This document shows positions 8,571 through 16,174 of a DNA stretch of 64,000 bases, piece after piece. The notes under the pieces are model-generated. The model ran no database searches, had not been told where the DNA came from, and saw nothing but the letters and a program-made list of their open reading frames with translations. Source of the stretch: Victivallaceae bacterium. Its GTDB lineage: Bacteria; Verrucomicrobiota; Lentisphaeria; Victivallales; Victivallaceae. Each line of letters begins with the position of its first letter. Within the stretch, counting starts at the first letter, position 1. The position numbers and the translations under genes were made by a program. The stretch covers positions 53,690-117,689 of the forward strand of contig JAEDIJ010000002.1 in the NCBI GenBank assembly GCA_016292515.1. The letters run 5' to 3'.

Positions 8571-9776
8571 GTGACGGACGGAAAAAGGTTTTGCGCGACA
8601 AATCATCTTGCCGCCGGAAAAACGCCGGAAACGGATTTTTTGGCGATCCGCCGCGCGATCCAGGCGTGTGCCGCCGCAGGCGGCGGAGTTGTCGAAGTGC
8701 CGCAGGGCGTGTGGCATTCAGGAGCCATCGAACTTGCAAGTCACATTCATTTGCATTTGGCGAAAGACGCCGTGATCGAATTTTCCCCCGATCGGCACGA
8801 TTACTTTCCCGCCGTTTTCGTGCGGTGGGAGGGCGTCGAGTGTTTCAGCACGCGTCCGCTCATTTACGCGCGGGACGCGGAGGACGTCGCGATCACGGGC
8901 GAGGGCACGTTGCGCGGCAACGGTGCGGCGTGGCGGCAATTCAGCGCGAAGCCGGAGCACCGCCGCCGCGCGGAAGCGTTGCGCGCGATGTGCGGTATGC
9001 CGGTCGAGCAACGCATCCTGGATAAGGAAGAAAACTTTTTGCGCCCCTCCTTTGTCCACTTCGTCAACTGTCGCAACGTTTTGTGGGAAAATTTCACCAT
9101 CGAAAACGGCCCGATGTGGACACTTCACCCCGTCTACTGCCGAAATCTTGTCGCGCGCGGTCTTACCATCCATACGGCGGGCCCTAACACCGACGGGCTC
9201 AATCCCGATTCGTGCGACGGAGTGCTCATCGAAAATTGCGAATTTTCCACCGGCGACGACTGCATCGCGATCAAGTCGGGGTTGAATTCCGACGGATGGC
9301 GGGTCGGTCGCCCCTGCCGGAATATCCGGATCTTTCATTGCAGAATGACGGGCGGCCACGCCGCAATCGCTTTCGGCAGTGAATTGTCCGGCGGCATCGA
9401 AAACGTCGAGATCCGCGATTGCGACGTCAGCCGTACCGGATTGGGCATCCGCTTCAAAACTCTCCCCGGTCGCGGCGGATTTGTCCGCGATGTCAACGTG
9501 AAAAACGTCGCAATGCGCGATCTCCGCGGCAGTGCGCTTCACTTCGATATGGATTACGTCCAGACGACGTTGCCCTCCGCCGATTGCCGGGGGACGGTGC
9601 TGGAAAATCTTTTCTTTGATCACGTTGACTGCCGCAATGCGGAAATCGGTGTTTTTCTCAAAGGACATCCGGCGATGGCGGTGAAAAATCTGAATTTTTC
9701 CGCCCTGTCGATCGAGGCGGCAAACCATATTGTCCGCGAGGGGACGCCGATCGATTTCACCCTGAAAGAGGAATGA
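8571..9776 (+). CDS. Glycoside hydrolase family 28 (polygalacturonase-like)
   Basis: The 401-residue protein shows the right-handed beta-helix signature of GH28: NTDG (residue 206), GDDC (~228-231), GGHAAIAFGSE (~263) in place of the usual GHG, and GIRFKT (~300) for the R-x-K substrate contacts. The Asp residues in NTDG and DDC are the family's catalytic acids. Family members cleave galacturonan or rhamnogalacturonan by inversion. The start is GTG with GGGGGA 10 nt upstream, inside the end of the peptidase gene. No signal peptide is visible, which suggests intracellular action on imported oligosaccharides. The length is typical. Confidence 0.88.
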   Translation: MTDGKRFCATNHLAAGKTPETDFLAIRRAIQACAAAGGGVVEVPQGVWHSGAIELASHIHLHLAKDAVIEFSPDRHDYFPAVFVRWEGVECFSTRPLIYARDAEDVAITGEGTLRGNGAAWRQFSAKPEHRRRAEALRAMCGMPVEQRILDKEENFLRPSFVHFVNCRNVLWENFTIENGPMWTLHPVYCRNLVARGLTIHTAGPNTDGLNPDSCDGVLIENCEFSTGDDCIAIKSGLNSDGWRVGRPCRNIRIFHCRMTGGHAAIAFGSELSGGIENVEIRDCDVSRTGLGIRFKTLPGRGGFVRDVNVKNVAMRDLRGSALHFDMDYVQTTLPSADCRGTVLENLFFDHVDCRNAEIGVFLKGHPAMAVKNLNFSALSIEAANHIVREGTPIDFTLKEE

Positions 9777-9802
9777 ATTTTGCAAAAAAATTTTTTTCCG
9801 GC

Positions 9803-9831
9803 TTGAAAAACGATAAGTTCCGGGATATTTT
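9803..9831 (+). promoter_or_regulatory. Promoter of the trp leader
   Basis: TTGAAA (9803-9808) and TATTTT (9826-9831, within TATTTTATAA), 17 bp spacing. The predicted start lies only a few bases before the leader-peptide ATG at 9841. Confidence 0.7.
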
Positions 9832-9840
9832 ATAAGTATT

Positions 9841-9888
9841 ATGATGAATATCGGCAAACAGAATTTCACGTGGTGGCGCCGGCGGTGA
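9841..9888 (+). CDS. trpL: trp leader peptide with tandem Trp codons
   Basis: The reading frame encodes MMNIGKQNFTWWRRR (15 residues) and stops at TGA 9886-9888. TGG-TGG at 9871-9876 sits immediately before the first arm of the downstream RNA structure. A leader peptide with adjacent Trp codons before a tryptophan synthase gene is the hallmark of transcription attenuation: a ribosome stalled on uncharged tRNA-Trp changes RNA folding. No Shine-Dalgarno is visible. If the promoter call is right, the mRNA begins within a few bases of the AUG, so the peptide may be read from a nearly leaderless message. Confidence 0.8.
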   Translation: MMNIGKQNFTWWRRR

Positions 9889-9985
9889 TTTCCGTCGTGG
9901 CGCAGAGATTCTTTTGCAAAGGCGGAGCGATGAAAAAGATCGTTCCTCAAATCAAGCCCCGATGGAAAACCCACCGGGGTTTTTT
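9876..9985 (+). promoter_or_regulatory. trp attenuator (1:2, 2:3, 3:4 structures)
   Basis: Segment 1 (9876-9885, GCGCCGGCGG) pairs with segment 2 (9892-9903, CCGTCGTGGCGC) with a 2-nt bulge. Segment 2 (9893-9900, CGTCGTGG) can instead pair with segment 3 (9957-9964, CCCCGATG) with one mismatch. Segment 3 (CCCCGATGG, 9957-9965) pairs with segment 4 (CCCACCGGGG, 9970-9979), followed by six T (9980-9985), giving an intrinsic terminator. The mutually exclusive arms fit classical attenuation: ribosome stalling at the Trp codons blocks segment 1, lets 2:3 form and prevents termination. The pairing was worked out by eye. Confidence 0.8.
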
Positions 9986-10024
9986 CATCGATGTGATCAA
10001 TATGATTGATATAAGGAGGTCATT

Positions 10025-11395
10025 ATGAGCAAGGAAATTCCGATCAAGATTTATCTGGACGAAGCGAGTTTGCCCAAGGCGTGGTACAATCTGCGCGCGG
10101 ATATGAAAAACAAACCGGCGCCGTTATTAGACCCGAAAACCGGCAAAGTCGCCGATTTCGAGATGCTCCGTCAGGTTTTCTGCGACGAACTCGCCCGGCA
10201 GGAACTCAATGAGACCGACCGTTTCATCGAGATCCCGCAGGAGGTGCGCGAGTTTTACCGGATGTACCGTCCGTCGCCGCTCGTTCACGCCGTCTTTCTG
10301 GAAAAGGCGCTTGATACGCCAGCTAAAATTTTCTACAAATTTGAGGGCAACAATACTTCCGGCAGTCACAAACTCAATTCCGCGATCGCGCAAATCTACT
10401 ACGCCAAAAAGCAGGGATTGAAAGGAGTCACCACCGAGACCGGAGCCGGGCAGTGGGGCTCCGCCGTTTCGATGGCGTGCGCTTTTTTTCACCTTGACGC
10501 GCACGTTTATATGGTGAAATGCTCCTGTGAGCAGAAACCTTTCCGCCGCGAAGTGATGCGCACTTACGGCGCCGAAGTCACGCCGTCGCCTTCGCAGACG
10601 ACCGAGGCGGGCAGACGCATCCTTGCTGAACACCCCGGCACCGGCGGCAGTCTCGGCTGTGCGATCTCCGAAGCGGTCGAAACGGCGCTCAAAACGCCCG
10701 GTACCCGCTATGTGCTCGGCTCCGTCTTGTCGCAGGTATTGCTGCATCAGAGCATTATCGGACTGGAAACCCAAACCGCGCTCGAAAAATATGAGATCAA
10801 GCCCGACATCATCATCGGCTGTGCGGGCGGCGGTTCCAATCTCGGCGGATTGATCGCGCCCTTTGCCGGAGAAATGCTGCAAGGCAAAGCCAATTACCGG
10901 CTGATCGCGGTGGAGCCGGCGTCCTGCCCGAGCCTCACCCGCGGCAAATTCGCCTACGATTACTGCGATACCGGAAAAATCTGTCCGTTGCAAAAAATGT
11001 ATACTCTGGGGGCGGGCTTCATTCCGTCGCCCAATCACTCCGGCGGTTTGCGCTATCACGGAATGAGTTCGATTTTGTCGCAACTTTATCACGACAAACT
11101 GATGGAAGCGGTTGCCGTCGGACAAAAGGAAGTCTTCGACGCCGCCGTGCTTTTTGCCCGTACCGAGGGGACTTTGCCCGCGCCCGAAAGCAGTCACGCG
11201 ATCTGTCAGGCGATCCGCGAAGCACTCCGTTGCAAGGAAACGGGCGAAGCCAAAACGATCGTTTTCGGCTTGACGGGCACGGGGTATTTCGATATGGCGG
11301 CATATCATAAATACAACGACGGCGAAATGACGGATTTCGTCCCGACCGACGCGGAGCTGGAAAAAAGCTTCGCCGACCTGCCGGTCGTGCCGTAA
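10025..11395 (+). CDS. trpB: TrpB2-type tryptophan synthase beta chain
   Basis: The 456-residue length and the N-terminal extension (KAWYNLRADM, PEVREFYR-type block near residue 75) mark the TrpB2 class rather than classical TrpB of ~400. The PLP lysine is K116 in SGSHKLNSA, and CAGGGSNLGG (~266) binds the cofactor phosphate. ETGAGQWGSA (~138) is the catalytic-Glu loop. The enzyme joins indole and serine to make tryptophan. AAGGAGG lies ~8 nt before the ATG. No trpA or other trp gene adjoins, yet a trp attenuator precedes it, which is good evidence that tryptophan controls it. Confidence 0.93.
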   Translation: MSKEIPIKIYLDEASLPKAWYNLRADMKNKPAPLLDPKTGKVADFEMLRQVFCDELARQELNETDRFIEIPQEVREFYRMYRPSPLVHAVFLEKALDTPAKIFYKFEGNNTSGSHKLNSAIAQIYYAKKQGLKGVTTETGAGQWGSAVSMACAFFHLDAHVYMVKCSCEQKPFRREVMRTYGAEVTPSPSQTTEAGRRILAEHPGTGGSLGCAISEAVETALKTPGTRYVLGSVLSQVLLHQSIIGLETQTALEKYEIKPDIIIGCAGGGSNLGGLIAPFAGEMLQGKANYRLIAVEPASCPSLTRGKFAYDYCDTGKICPLQKMYTLGAGFIPSPNHSGGLRYHGMSSILSQLYHDKLMEAVAVGQKEVFDAAVLFARTEGTLPAPESSHAICQAIREALRCKETGEAKTIVFGLTGTGYFDMAAYHKYNDGEMTDFVPTDAELEKSFADLPVVP

Positions 11396-11404
11396 GCAGT
11401 TATA

Positions 11405-11690
11405 ACACTATGGGAGCGAGAGAGGTTGTTTTGCCTCTCGCGGTTCTCTCAACCCGCCGCGGGCGGGACTTTGTACCTCCCGCGAAATAAGGGTAAAAAC
11501 GGACGACAACGGACCCTCCGTCGCGCAAGTGCTATGGAGGGCAGGCAAAGGCGTGATGGGAACAAGCAAAATCACGCGATGATGACGCGTCCGTTTTGTC
11601 CGTTAATGTCGGTTTTGTCCGTAAAAGTCCGTAAAGGATGACAACGCACTTGCTCCGTCCGCCCGACTGCCCGACGGGCGATACGCCCCG
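11405..11690 (-). repeat. Dispersed intergenic repeat, copy B (inverted, rearranged)
   Basis: From TATGGGAGCGAGAGAGG to GGACTTTGTACC this stretch is the reverse complement of the right end of copies A and C. The block GGATGACAACGCACTTG with CGTCCGTTTTGTCCGTTAATG, and then CCGCCCGACTGCCCGA, match the left end of copy C in reverse. The middle differs. It starts 10 bases after the trpB stop. Its GCGAGAGAGG-CCTCTCGC hairpin could serve as the trpB terminator. No coding sequence is visible here. Confidence 0.75.
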
Positions 11691-11738
11691 CGACGATGTC
11701 AGCCTTGCGGACGATGCCGCGAAATAAAGGCATAAAAA

Positions 11739-11815
11739 TGGCGTTCCCAGTGCGGTTCGAACGCACGACCTGCTCCTTAGGAGGGAGCCGCTCTATCCAA
11801 CTGAGCTATGGGAAC
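11739..11815 (-). tRNA. tRNA-Arg (CCT)
   Basis: On the minus strand GTTCCCA pairs with TGGGAAC as the 7-bp acceptor, and discriminator G and an encoded CCA (11739-11741) follow. The anticodon stem-loop GCTCC-CTCCTAA-GGAGC gives anticodon CCT. The D loop has TAGCTCAGTTGGATAGAGC and the T loop GTTCGAA. It lies just downstream of the LysM gene terminator on the same strand. Confidence 0.95.
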
Positions 11816-11818
11816 GCG

Positions 11819-11847
11819 AAAAAAAAGGCGGCGCATTTGACGCCGCC
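11819..11847 (-). terminator. Terminator of the LysM lipoprotein gene
   Basis: GGCGGCG (minus strand) and CGCCGCC arms with a 7-nt loop are followed by eight T, 16 nt past the stop at 11863. Confidence 0.85.
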
Positions 11848-11862
11848 TCGCGCAAATCAGAA

Positions 11863-12798
11863 TTATTCTCCGGTCGGAATGATGATCGGATCACCCTTTT
11901 GCAACATCTGCGCGCATCCCTGATTCAACTGACGCAGCGTGTCGGCATTGGTGTTGTGCTTTCTGGCGAAGTCTTCAAGCGAAATGCTTTCCTCGGTGAC
12001 TTCAACGATCGTCGTCTTGGAAAGATCGATCACGGGAGTCGATCCCCCGACCGGCGGCGGTGGAGGAACTACGACCTTCGGCTGACCTTCCTCCACAGCC
12101 ACGTTGCCCTCCGGAGTTGTCCCCTCCGGATCTGTCGTCTCCGGATTTTTCGCCGCCGGAGTTGCCGCCGCCGGGCTCTTGCCGGGGATCACGATTTTCT
12201 GACCGATCTGCAAACGGCGCGCATCGGCTTCCGTCATATTGTTCGCTTTCAGAATGTCCGAAACTTTGACCTTGAAACGGGATGCGATCTTGCCGAAACT
12301 GTCTCCGCTTTGAATGACGTAGAAACCGTCTTTGTTCAACTTGCCCGTCGCCGCCGATTTCCCCGCCGCTTTGGCTTGTTCCTTGGCGGATTTTACCGCG
12401 ACACCGCCCGCGGGGATCGTCAGTTTCTGACCGATTTTGAGGCGTTTGGCTTTTTGCGCATCGAGGTTGTTGATTGTCATCAGAGCACCGAGTTTCACTC
12501 CGTGCGCCGCGGCGATCTTGCCGAGCGTATCGCCCTTGCGGACGGTGTAGGTCGACGCTTTGCCGGGGATCGCGCCCGTGACGGAATCGACGCCTTGGGA
12601 CGAGACGACTCCCGTCATCGGTTCATATTGAGGAACTTGGGGCTGGGCAGCCGGCTGCCGCTCCGCTTTCGGCGGCGGCAACTGGGTGACGGACTCCGGT
12701 TTGGGGCCGAAATAATTCCGCTCACCCATCACATCGTTTGATTTACATCCGGCGAGCAAGAGCGCACCGGCGGCGGCGATCCACAGCGTCTGTTTCAT
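11863..12798 (-). CDS. LysM-domain lipoprotein
   Basis: The 311-residue protein begins with a lipoprotein signal (MKQTLWIAAAGALLLAGC, lipobox LAGC, Cys18). Residues ~80-130 (STYTVRKGDTLGKIAAAHGV) and ~160-205 (YVIQSGDSFGKIASRFKV) are two LysM domains, and a weaker third one lies at the C-terminus (SISLEDFARKHNTNADTL to GDPIIIPTGE). LysM domains bind peptidoglycan GlcNAc. Low-complexity Pro/Ala/Glu linkers separate them. It is likely an outer-membrane-anchored wall-binding protein. ATG 12798 has AAGGAGAG upstream; the eight codons before it are excluded. It is monocistronic. Confidence 0.9.
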   Translation of the reverse strand: MKQTLWIAAAGALLLAGCKSNDVMGERNYFGPKPESVTQLPPPKAERQPAAQPQVPQYEPMTGVVSSQGVDSVTGAIPGKASTYTVRKGDTLGKIAAAHGVKLGALMTINNLDAQKAKRLKIGQKLTIPAGGVAVKSAKEQAKAAGKSAATGKLNKDGFYVIQSGDSFGKIASRFKVKVSDILKANNMTEADARRLQIGQKIVIPGKSPAAATPAAKNPETTDPEGTTPEGNVAVEEGQPKVVVPPPPPVGGSTPVIDLSKTTIVEVTEESISLEDFARKHNTNADTLRQLNQGCAQMLQKGDPIIIPTGE

Positions 12799-12859
12799 TT
12801 TTCTCTCCTTCGATGGCCGCAAACGCGGCGATTTTGAAAATAAACTTCACTACTGATAT

Positions 12860-12887
12860 AATATAGAAAACAATCTTGTAAATTCAA
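12860..12887 (-). promoter_or_regulatory. Promoter of the LysM gene
   Basis: TTGAAT (12882-12887) and TATATT (12860-12865) on the minus strand, 16 bp spacing. Confidence 0.6.
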
Positions 12888-12917
12888 CCGGATTTTTAAG
12901 AAAAAGAGAAAAAATTT

Positions 12918-14768
12918 TTATTCTTTTTCCGCCAGATATGCCCAGCGGTCGATGGCGGTTTCGAGTTCCGCTTTGAGCTGCGCCAATTCCGCTTCCAGTT
13001 TCGGTTGTTCTTTGCCGTAACGGGCGAAAAAATCGGGCAGGGAAAAACGGTTTTCCAACTCGGCGACGGCGTTTTCCAATTCGGGAATTTTTTCTTCCAG
13101 CTCCGCAAGTTCGCGGTTTTCCTTGAATGTCCGTTTGGCGGACGCCGGCTTTTTGGGGGAAGCAACCGCCGTTTTTTTGTTTTCCGCAGGGGCGGCGGGT
13201 GCCGTCGGCGCCGCTTTTTTCCGCTTCGCGCAGTAATCGTCGTAATCGCCTAATGAATAAAGGGTTTTTCCGTCGGAAATGCCGAGGATCGCGTCGCAGA
13301 AGCGGTTGAGGAAGTAGCGGTCGTGGCTGACGACGATCACCGTGCCGGAAAAGAGAGCGAGTGCTTCTTCGAGCATCCGCAGCGAGGAAAGGTCGAGATC
13401 GTTGGTCGGTTCGTCGATGACGAGGACGTTGCCGCCGTATTTGAATTGTTTGGCGAGGATGAGCCGGGCGCGTTCGCCGCCGGAAAGGTAGCGGATCCTG
13501 GTGTTGATCCTTTCATCTTCAAAAAGATAACGGCGCAGATAACTGCGGACGGAAATTTTTTCGCCGTTGAGTTCGACGTGATCGACTCCGGCGGAAATTT
13601 CCTCGTAAACGCTTTTTTCGGTATCGAGTTTTTCGCGGTACTGGTCGATGTGGTTGACGCGGACGGCTTCGGCGACTTTGACGCTCCCCTTGTCGGCTTT
13701 GCGTTCGCCCGTGAGAATGGAGAGCAACGTGCTTTTGCCGCATCCGTTGGGGCCGACGATGCCGAGTTTGGTGCCGGGGGCGATTTCCAGATCAAGATTC
13801 TGAAAGAGGACGCGCTCTCCGTAAGATGCCGACAAATTCTGCAATTCGATGCACTTGTCGCCGAGGCGGTCGGGGTAGGGGATGACCGGTTCGATGTCGG
13901 CGATGCGCACCGGCGCCGATTTCGCGGCGATCTCGTTGAAGCGGTTGAGCCTGCCCTGGTTGCGTTTGAGCCGCGCCTTGGGCGAACGGCGTACCCATTC
14001 GATTTCCGAACGGAGGAATTTCTGCCGTTTTTCCTCTGCGGTGTTTTCCCGGAAGATCCTCTCCTCCTTGGCGGCGAGAAAGTCCGCGTATCCGCCCTCG
14101 CTGCTGTAAAATTTGCCGCGGTCGAGTTCGACGACCCGCGTCGCGATGCGGTCGAGGAAATAGCGGTCGTGCGTGACAAAGAGAGCGGCGCCGCGGTAAC
14201 GGCTCAAAAAATCCTCGATCCACTCGATCGCCTCGATATCGAGGTGGTTGGTCGGCTCGTCGAGCAAGAGGAGATCCGGTTCGGCGACGACCGCCGCCGC
14301 GAGCGCGGTCCGCCGCTTTTCGCCGCCGGAAAGCGTTCCGATCGTCCGGTCGAGATCCGGCAGATGAAGTGCGCGCGCCGTCTGGTCGATGCGGGGAGCA
14401 AGATGCCACGCGTCGTGAAAATTGAGGATGCTTTCGATCTCGCCGCTCGGATGCTTTTCGTATTGCGCGAGCAATTCTTGGTAATAGCGCGTCCCTTCTT
14501 CCAGCACTTCGCGCACGGTGCGGTCGGGCGGCAGCAGGAAATCCTGTGTCAACGTGCCGATGCGCAGATCGCGTTTGCGGTTGATCTCGCATCCGGAGGG
14601 CGTCGTCGCGCCGAGAATGACGGAAAGCAACGTGCTTTTGCCGCAACCGTTGCGCCCGATCAAAGCGACGCGCTCGTTTTCGTGAAGCGCGAGTTCCGCG
14701 TGATCAAAAAGCACCTGTGTCCCGATCGCGTAGTTGAGATCGGAAATTTGCCAGAGCACTTCCCCCAT
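12918..14768 (-). CDS. ABC-F ATPase, Uup-like
   Basis: The 616-residue protein has two ABC cassettes and no membrane segment, the hallmark of ABC-F. Walker A motifs are GRNGCGKST (~38) and GPNGCGKST (~340). The signature motifs are TLSGGEKRR and YLSGGERAR, and the Walker B motifs are LLLLDEPTNHLDIE and VLVIDEPTNDLD. The C-terminal ~100 residues are a coiled coil (ELAELEEKIPELENAVAELE), as in Uup. ABC-F proteins act on the ribosome or, for Uup, on branched DNA and stalled ribosomes. Its ATG shares one base with the hisF stop (TAATG), so it is coupled. The upstream open frame is antisense or out of frame with hisF. Confidence 0.92.
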   Translation of the reverse strand: MGEVLWQISDLNYAIGTQVLFDHAELALHENERVALIGRNGCGKSTLLSVILGATTPSGCEINRKRDLRIGTLTQDFLLPPDRTVREVLEEGTRYYQELLAQYEKHPSGEIESILNFHDAWHLAPRIDQTARALHLPDLDRTIGTLSGGEKRRTALAAAVVAEPDLLLLDEPTNHLDIEAIEWIEDFLSRYRGAALFVTHDRYFLDRIATRVVELDRGKFYSSEGGYADFLAAKEERIFRENTAEEKRQKFLRSEIEWVRRSPKARLKRNQGRLNRFNEIAAKSAPVRIADIEPVIPYPDRLGDKCIELQNLSASYGERVLFQNLDLEIAPGTKLGIVGPNGCGKSTLLSILTGERKADKGSVKVAEAVRVNHIDQYREKLDTEKSVYEEISAGVDHVELNGEKISVRSYLRRYLFEDERINTRIRYLSGGERARLILAKQFKYGGNVLVIDEPTNDLDLSSLRMLEEALALFSGTVIVVSHDRYFLNRFCDAILGISDGKTLYSLGDYDDYCAKRKKAAPTAPAAPAENKKTAVASPKKPASAKRTFKENRELAELEEKIPELENAVAELENRFSLPDFFARYGKEQPKLEAELAQLKAELETAIDRWAYLAEKE

Positions 14769-15535
14769 TACATCAGCCTCACGGGAAGATGACGCGCCGC
14801 CAATTCCGCTTTGATGCCGCGACAGGTGAAGCCCCCGGTATGCACCATCGACGCAACGAGCGCGGCGCTCGCTTTGCCGACGGTCAGCACCTCCGCCAGA
14901 TCGTCGACTTTTCCCGCGCCGCCGGAAGCGATGACGGGGACTCGCACGGCTTGGGCGATCAAACGGGTGATCGTCATTTCGTACCCCTGACAAACACCGT
15001 CGGTGTCGATGGCGTTGAGGCAGATCTCCCCCGCACCGAGAGCAACGGCGCGCCGCGCCCAGTCGAGCGCGTCGAGTTTTTCCGGGCAACGTCCCCCGCA
15101 GGTGACGACCTGATAACCGCTGGCGAAATCCGGATTGCGCCGGACATCCATTCCGAGGACGACGCATTGACTGCCGAAAGCCTTTGCCCCCATTGTCAGC
15201 ACTTCGGGGTGGCGGACGGCGAGGCTGTTGAGCGATACTTTGTCGGCACCGGCGAGCAGAGCCGCGCGCATATCCCCGACGTTGCGGATGCCGCCGCCGA
15301 CGGTAAACGGAATGAAAATGTTTTCCGCCGTGCGCCGCACCATATCGAGGTCGATCGGGCGGTTTTCCGCCGAAGCGGTGATATCGTAAAAAACCAATTC
15401 ATCCGCGCCGTCGGCGGAATAAAGTTTCGCCATTTCGACGGGGTCGCCGAGATCGACGTTGTCGCAAAAGCGCACCCCTTTGGTGACTTTTCGGTCGCGG
15501 ACGTCGAGGCAGACGATCAGGCGTTTCAGCAACAC
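14768..15535 (-). CDS. hisF: Imidazole glycerol phosphate synthase, cyclase subunit
   Basis: The protein has the HisF (beta-alpha)8 pattern: LLKRLIVCLDV (catalytic Asp), FYDITAS, FTVGGGIRNV, GADKVSLNS, VLGMDV (second catalytic Asp), GAGEICLNAIDTDG and PVIASGGAG. It closes the imidazole ring of IGP using ammonia from HisH. I prefer GTG 15535, giving VLLKRLIVCLDV and 255 residues, because GGGAGG lies 8 nt upstream. The ATG at 15550 would add five residues. It overlaps the end of hisH. IVCLDV replaces the usual IPCLDV. No other his gene is nearby. Confidence 0.92.
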   Translation of the reverse strand: MLLKRLIVCLDVRDRKVTKGVRFCDNVDLGDPVEMAKLYSADGADELVFYDITASAENRPIDLDMVRRTAENIFIPFTVGGGIRNVGDMRAALLAGADKVSLNSLAVRHPEVLTMGAKAFGSQCVVLGMDVRRNPDFASGYQVVTCGGRCPEKLDALDWARRAVALGAGEICLNAIDTDGVCQGYEMTITRLIAQAVRVPVIASGGAGKVDDLAEVLTVGKASAALVASMVHTGGFTCRGIKAELAARHLPVRLM

Positions 15536-16158
15536 TTTGTCGCCTCCCATTCCAAAAAGTTTTTCAGCAACGTCATCCCCGCCTTGCCGCTGCGCTCCGG
15601 ATGAAACTGCGTCGCGAAGAAATTATTTTTTGCGACGACCGAAGTAAAGCGCAGTCCGGCGTATTCGGTCGAACCTGCTGCGTCGGAAGCGTTTGCGGTC
15701 GATGCATAATAGGAATGGACAAAATAAAATGCCGTTCCGGAGGGGATGTCGCGCCAGAGCGGATGCTTGGCATCGTGCTCGACGGTATTCCAGCCGATGT
15801 GGGGGACTTTGACGTCAATATCGGTGAAGACGAACTTGCGGATGACGCCCGGGATCAAACCGAGCGCGTCGACGCCGCCATCCTCTTCGCTGTTGTCAAA
15901 AAGCATCTGCATGCCGAGGCAAATGGATAAGACCGGCTTCCCGGCGGCAAAGGCGTCGGAAAGCAACGCGTCGAATTTCCGCGCGCGCAACCCCTGCATT
16001 CCGCTCGCCGCCGAACCGACGCCGGGAAAAATGATTTTATCGGCGTACGCGGCATCCGAAGCGGAAGCGGCAAGCAAAGTTTCCGCGCCGAGGTGGTTCA
16101 ATGCCAGACACACGCTCGTAAGATTGCCTGCGCCGTAATCGAGAATGGCGATCATCAT
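15526..16158 (-). CDS. hisH: Imidazole glycerol phosphate synthase, glutaminase subunit
   Basis: The 210-residue class I glutamine amidotransferase has SICLGMQMLF with the nucleophile Cys near residue 80, VHSYYA (~147), and TQFHPERSG (~188) with the catalytic His and Glu. The N-terminal IAILDYGAGNL is typical of HisH. It hydrolyses glutamine and feeds ammonia to HisF in histidine synthesis. It starts 17 bases after the stop of a MacB-type permease gene and overlaps hisF, so the pair forms a unit within a transporter operon. ATG-ATG at the start leaves a one-residue ambiguity. Confidence 0.94.
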   Translation of the reverse strand: MMIAILDYGAGNLTSVCLALNHLGAETLLAASASDAAYADKIIFPGVGSAASGMQGLRARKFDALLSDAFAAGKPVLSICLGMQMLFDNSEEDGGVDALGLIPGVIRKFVFTDIDVKVPHIGWNTVEHDAKHPLWRDIPSGTAFYFVHSYYASTANASDAAGSTEYAGLRFTSVVAKNNFFATQFHPERSGKAGMTLLKNFLEWEATKCC

Positions 16159-16174
16159 TTGTCCATTTCCCCGT

